From NCBI RefSeq assembly GCF_022568815.1, contig NZ_JAKZHX010000017.1, positions 78,178-142,177 of the forward strand: a stretch of 64,000 bases of DNA, in the 5' to 3' direction. Position 1 is the first letter of the stretch. Every line of letters begins with the position of its first letter. The notes beneath the pieces are model-generated. The model was not told the DNA's origin and did no database searches. It saw only the letters and a list, made by a program, of their open reading frames with translations. The position numbers were made by a program, and so were the translations under genes. Positions 62,648 to 64,000 of the stretch are shown here, piece after piece. Source of the stretch: Undibacterium paludis. GTDB lineage: Bacteria; Pseudomonadota; Gammaproteobacteria; Burkholderiales; Burkholderiaceae_D.

Positions 62648-62983
62648 ATGCGTTTGATTACAAATGAAGAATTGTCTTATGTTTCTGGCGGCGACGGCAT
62701 TGCAGAAGATGGGCAGAGAGATGCGAATGCTGCCCGTGGCGGTGTTGGTATCAATGACGATATGCAAATGAACCCAGGTGTAGTTATTGCAGCGGTAATT
62801 GCTGGTGGTGCTGCAATCATCAGTGCAGTAATTGCCTATTTCAAAGATCCCGCACCTGCGGCCCCCGTTGCCTCTAAAGTTACGGTGACAACTTATGAAT
62901 GTACAAACAGCAAGGTCGACGGAGAGCAGATATGTACAGTTACAGGACAAGTTGTAACTGAAACTCAATATGTGAAACCTTAA
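62648..62983 (+). CDS. Double-glycine-leader bacteriocin-like precursor peptide
   Basis: A 111-residue peptide opening MRLITNEELSYVSGG, a classical double-glycine leader of the ExxxVSGG form, cut after GG by C39-peptidase ABC exporters. The predicted 96-residue core starts DGIAEDGQRD, has a Gly/Ala-rich hydrophobic helix at about 40-62 (VVIAAVIAGGAAIISAVIAYF) and two cysteines near the end (YECTN, QICTV) that could form a disulfide. TAGGAG lies 8 nt before the ATG. A terminator follows 12 nt after the stop. Microcin-like activity is inference. Confidence 0.8.
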   Translation: MRLITNEELSYVSGGDGIAEDGQRDANAARGGVGINDDMQMNPGVVIAAVIAGGAAIISAVIAYFKDPAPAAPVASKVTVTTYECTNSKVDGEQICTVTGQVVTETQYVKP

Positions 62984-62995
62984 GTAATAGGTTAT

Positions 62996-63032
62996 AAAGA
63001 GATTGGTTGTATGACCGATCTCTTTGGTTTTC
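62996..63032 (+). terminator. Terminator after the bacteriocin-like gene
   Basis: AAAGAGAT and ATCTCTTT form a perfect 8-bp stem with extra GG/CC pairing in the loop (TTGGTTGTATGACCG), followed by GGTTTTCC. It ends the HlyD-precursor unit and separates it from the ClpP-fold gene. Confidence 0.7.
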
Positions 63033-63120
63033 CAATAAGGCAGGCATTGAGCGAGTCACCAAATTAGTTGACAGTTATGAAGTTTTTGAAAGCCATTACT
63101 TCTATCTAATACATTGAATT

Positions 63121-63972
63121 ATGAACAACACAGCTTATCAAGAACTCTCTGCACTCTACAGAACTCCGATCTTAAAAAAAATCAAAGTTGTTTTTGCCAT
63201 AGTGATCGCACTCACCATTATTGCCTGCAAAAGAAATCAAAAGGATATTGATTGGAAAACAGAACTCTCCCAGCTTGGCCCGATGGGCGAGGCGTATATG
63301 AGAATGGCTAGAAAGGATTGTATTGGCAAGTGTCAATGGACGAGATTATCTAAAAACACGCTGAAATTTGAAGGCACCATTACGCATGAATCATATGACG
63401 AATTCATGCAAAAAATTAATGACGATATAAGTGAAGTGGTTGTGAACTCTGCAGGAGGGTCAGTCACTTCTGGTCTCAAAATTGCAGCCGAAATACAAAG
63501 AAGAAATTTAAATGTTGTCGTAAAAGGATATTGCGTTTCTTCGTGCGCAAATTACTTGTTTTTGTCAGGGAATAGAAAAGAAATTGATGGGGTCCTGGGC
63601 TTCCATGGAAATGCTCGTGCCTTGACCAAGGATATATGCAAAGAAAATGATGATGACCAACAGTGCAAAAATGGTATTAAAGAGAAGGCTTTTTTTGAAT
63701 CCATTGGTATGTCAAATTTGCTTTTTGATGTGACCCAAAGTTTAGACAAAGGCATGCAAACAGGAATAGCCTATGTGTACTATGCACCAAGTGCAAGCAC
63801 CTTAAGAGAGCTGGGAGTAAAAGGAATAGTTGGTGATCAAAACAAAGACTATTTAAAGCAAATGAAAAATTACTATGACGAATTTGGATTGCCAGAATTT
63901 TCAGTTGCAACAGACCCCAATCCCACAATATTAAAAAAACTAAAAGAGACACAAATTTCGTCAGCGAAGTAA
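63121..63972 (+). CDS. ClpP/crotonase-fold periplasmic protein, probable lipoprotein (COG3904-like)
   Basis: A 283-residue protein. After a basic N-terminus, a hydrophobic stretch ends in IIAC (C36), a likely lipobox. EVVVNSAGGSVTSGLKIAAEIQRRNLNVVVKGYCVSSCANYLFLSGNRKEI (about 105-155) matches the ClpP-fold family with the GxCxSxCxxxF signature, where the serine before the second cysteine is the proposed nucleophile. The gene is AT-rich and has a weak ribosome site. It follows the bacteriocin-like gene; a role in processing or immunity is possible but unproven. Confidence 0.72.
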   Translation: MNNTAYQELSALYRTPILKKIKVVFAIVIALTIIACKRNQKDIDWKTELSQLGPMGEAYMRMARKDCIGKCQWTRLSKNTLKFEGTITHESYDEFMQKINDDISEVVVNSAGGSVTSGLKIAAEIQRRNLNVVVKGYCVSSCANYLFLSGNRKEIDGVLGFHGNARALTKDICKENDDDQQCKNGIKEKAFFESIGMSNLLFDVTQSLDKGMQTGIAYVYYAPSASTLRELGVKGIVGDQNKDYLKQMKNYYDEFGLPEFSVATDPNPTILKKLKETQISSAK

Positions 63973-64000
63973 GCACCATATTAAGAAAAGTGCTAAAGAT

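Noticed and set aside
1..64000. CRISPR array, rRNA, tRNA or prophage
   Set aside because: Repeats found are palindromic and dispersed, not direct repeats with spacers; I saw no tRNA- or rRNA-like sequences and no phage structural genes, though tRNA scanning by eye is not exhaustive.

Overview
The window is a piece of a betaproteobacterial chromosome, most likely Burkholderiales and probably Oxalobacteraceae. The evidence is the gene order pgk-pyk-fba-purC-purE-purK-tsaC, the grpE-dnaK-dnaJ block with heat-shock promoters, the protein sequences, and a long repeat at 20191-20350 that resembles one seen across Burkholderiales. The family assignment is inference; no 16S gene is present. I saw no tRNA, rRNA, CRISPR array, transposase or phage genes.

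Layout. 1-8.6 kb: the 5' part of miaB (left edge), then small accessory genes: a flavin reductase, a SemiSWEET, a lysozyme-like protein paired with a secreted cysteine-rich protein, a YdjM-like membrane protein, a small hydrolase, a methyltransferase, an SRPBCC protein and an MreB-like remnant. 8.6-17.2 kb (minus): a core-metabolism run, pgk, pyk, fba, purC, purE, purK, tsaC and a TPR gene, the last five stop-to-start or overlapping. 17.6-20.1 kb (plus): a hypothetical gene behind four tandem PmrA/QseB-like boxes, a gamma-type kdsA and another hypothetical gene. 20.5-35.2 kb (minus): a surface-polysaccharide cluster, rmlB-rmlA-rmlC-rmlD-fdtA-fdtB-wzx-two glycosyltransferases-epimerase-initiating sugar transferase-WbpM-like dehydratase-phosphomannomutase-waaC. 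It predicts a glycan with dTDP-L-rhamnose, a dTDP-3-amino-3,6-dideoxyhexose and a UDP-6-deoxy-HexNAc; no wzy polymerase and no N-acetyltransferase are seen.

36-43.9 kb (plus): grpE, dnaK, dnaJ, a CHASE-PAS-GGDEF-EAL protein and a chalcone-isomerase-like secreted protein. 44.3-46.5 kb: modABC behind a ModE operator; modE itself lies at 56.3 kb. 46.8-48.2 kb: a LysR regulator divergent from an NTF2-like gene. 48.8-56.1 kb (minus): a sensory block of two chemoreceptors, a receiver-only protein, a FixJ-type regulator and a four-PAS soluble histidine kinase; two copies of one near-perfect palindrome sit upstream of members of this block. 57-59.5 kb: a LysR/MFS divergent pair. 59.5-64 kb: an AT-richer stretch with a secreted hypothetical protein, an XRE regulator, a HlyD-type adaptor, a double-glycine-leader bacteriocin-like precursor and a ClpP-fold lipoprotein.

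The intergenic DNA is unusually full of palindromic elements of about 85-150 bp in several unrelated families. The most striking is a composite element at 35423-35682 with two tandem 79/80-nt units in which five base pairs differ between copies and all five are compensated. Other main leads are the bacteriocin-like locus with a shared operator motif, the possible antibacterial effector/immunity pair at 2.9-4.3 kb, and a 31-residue membrane peptide gene with a perfect Shine-Dalgarno at 35729-35824.
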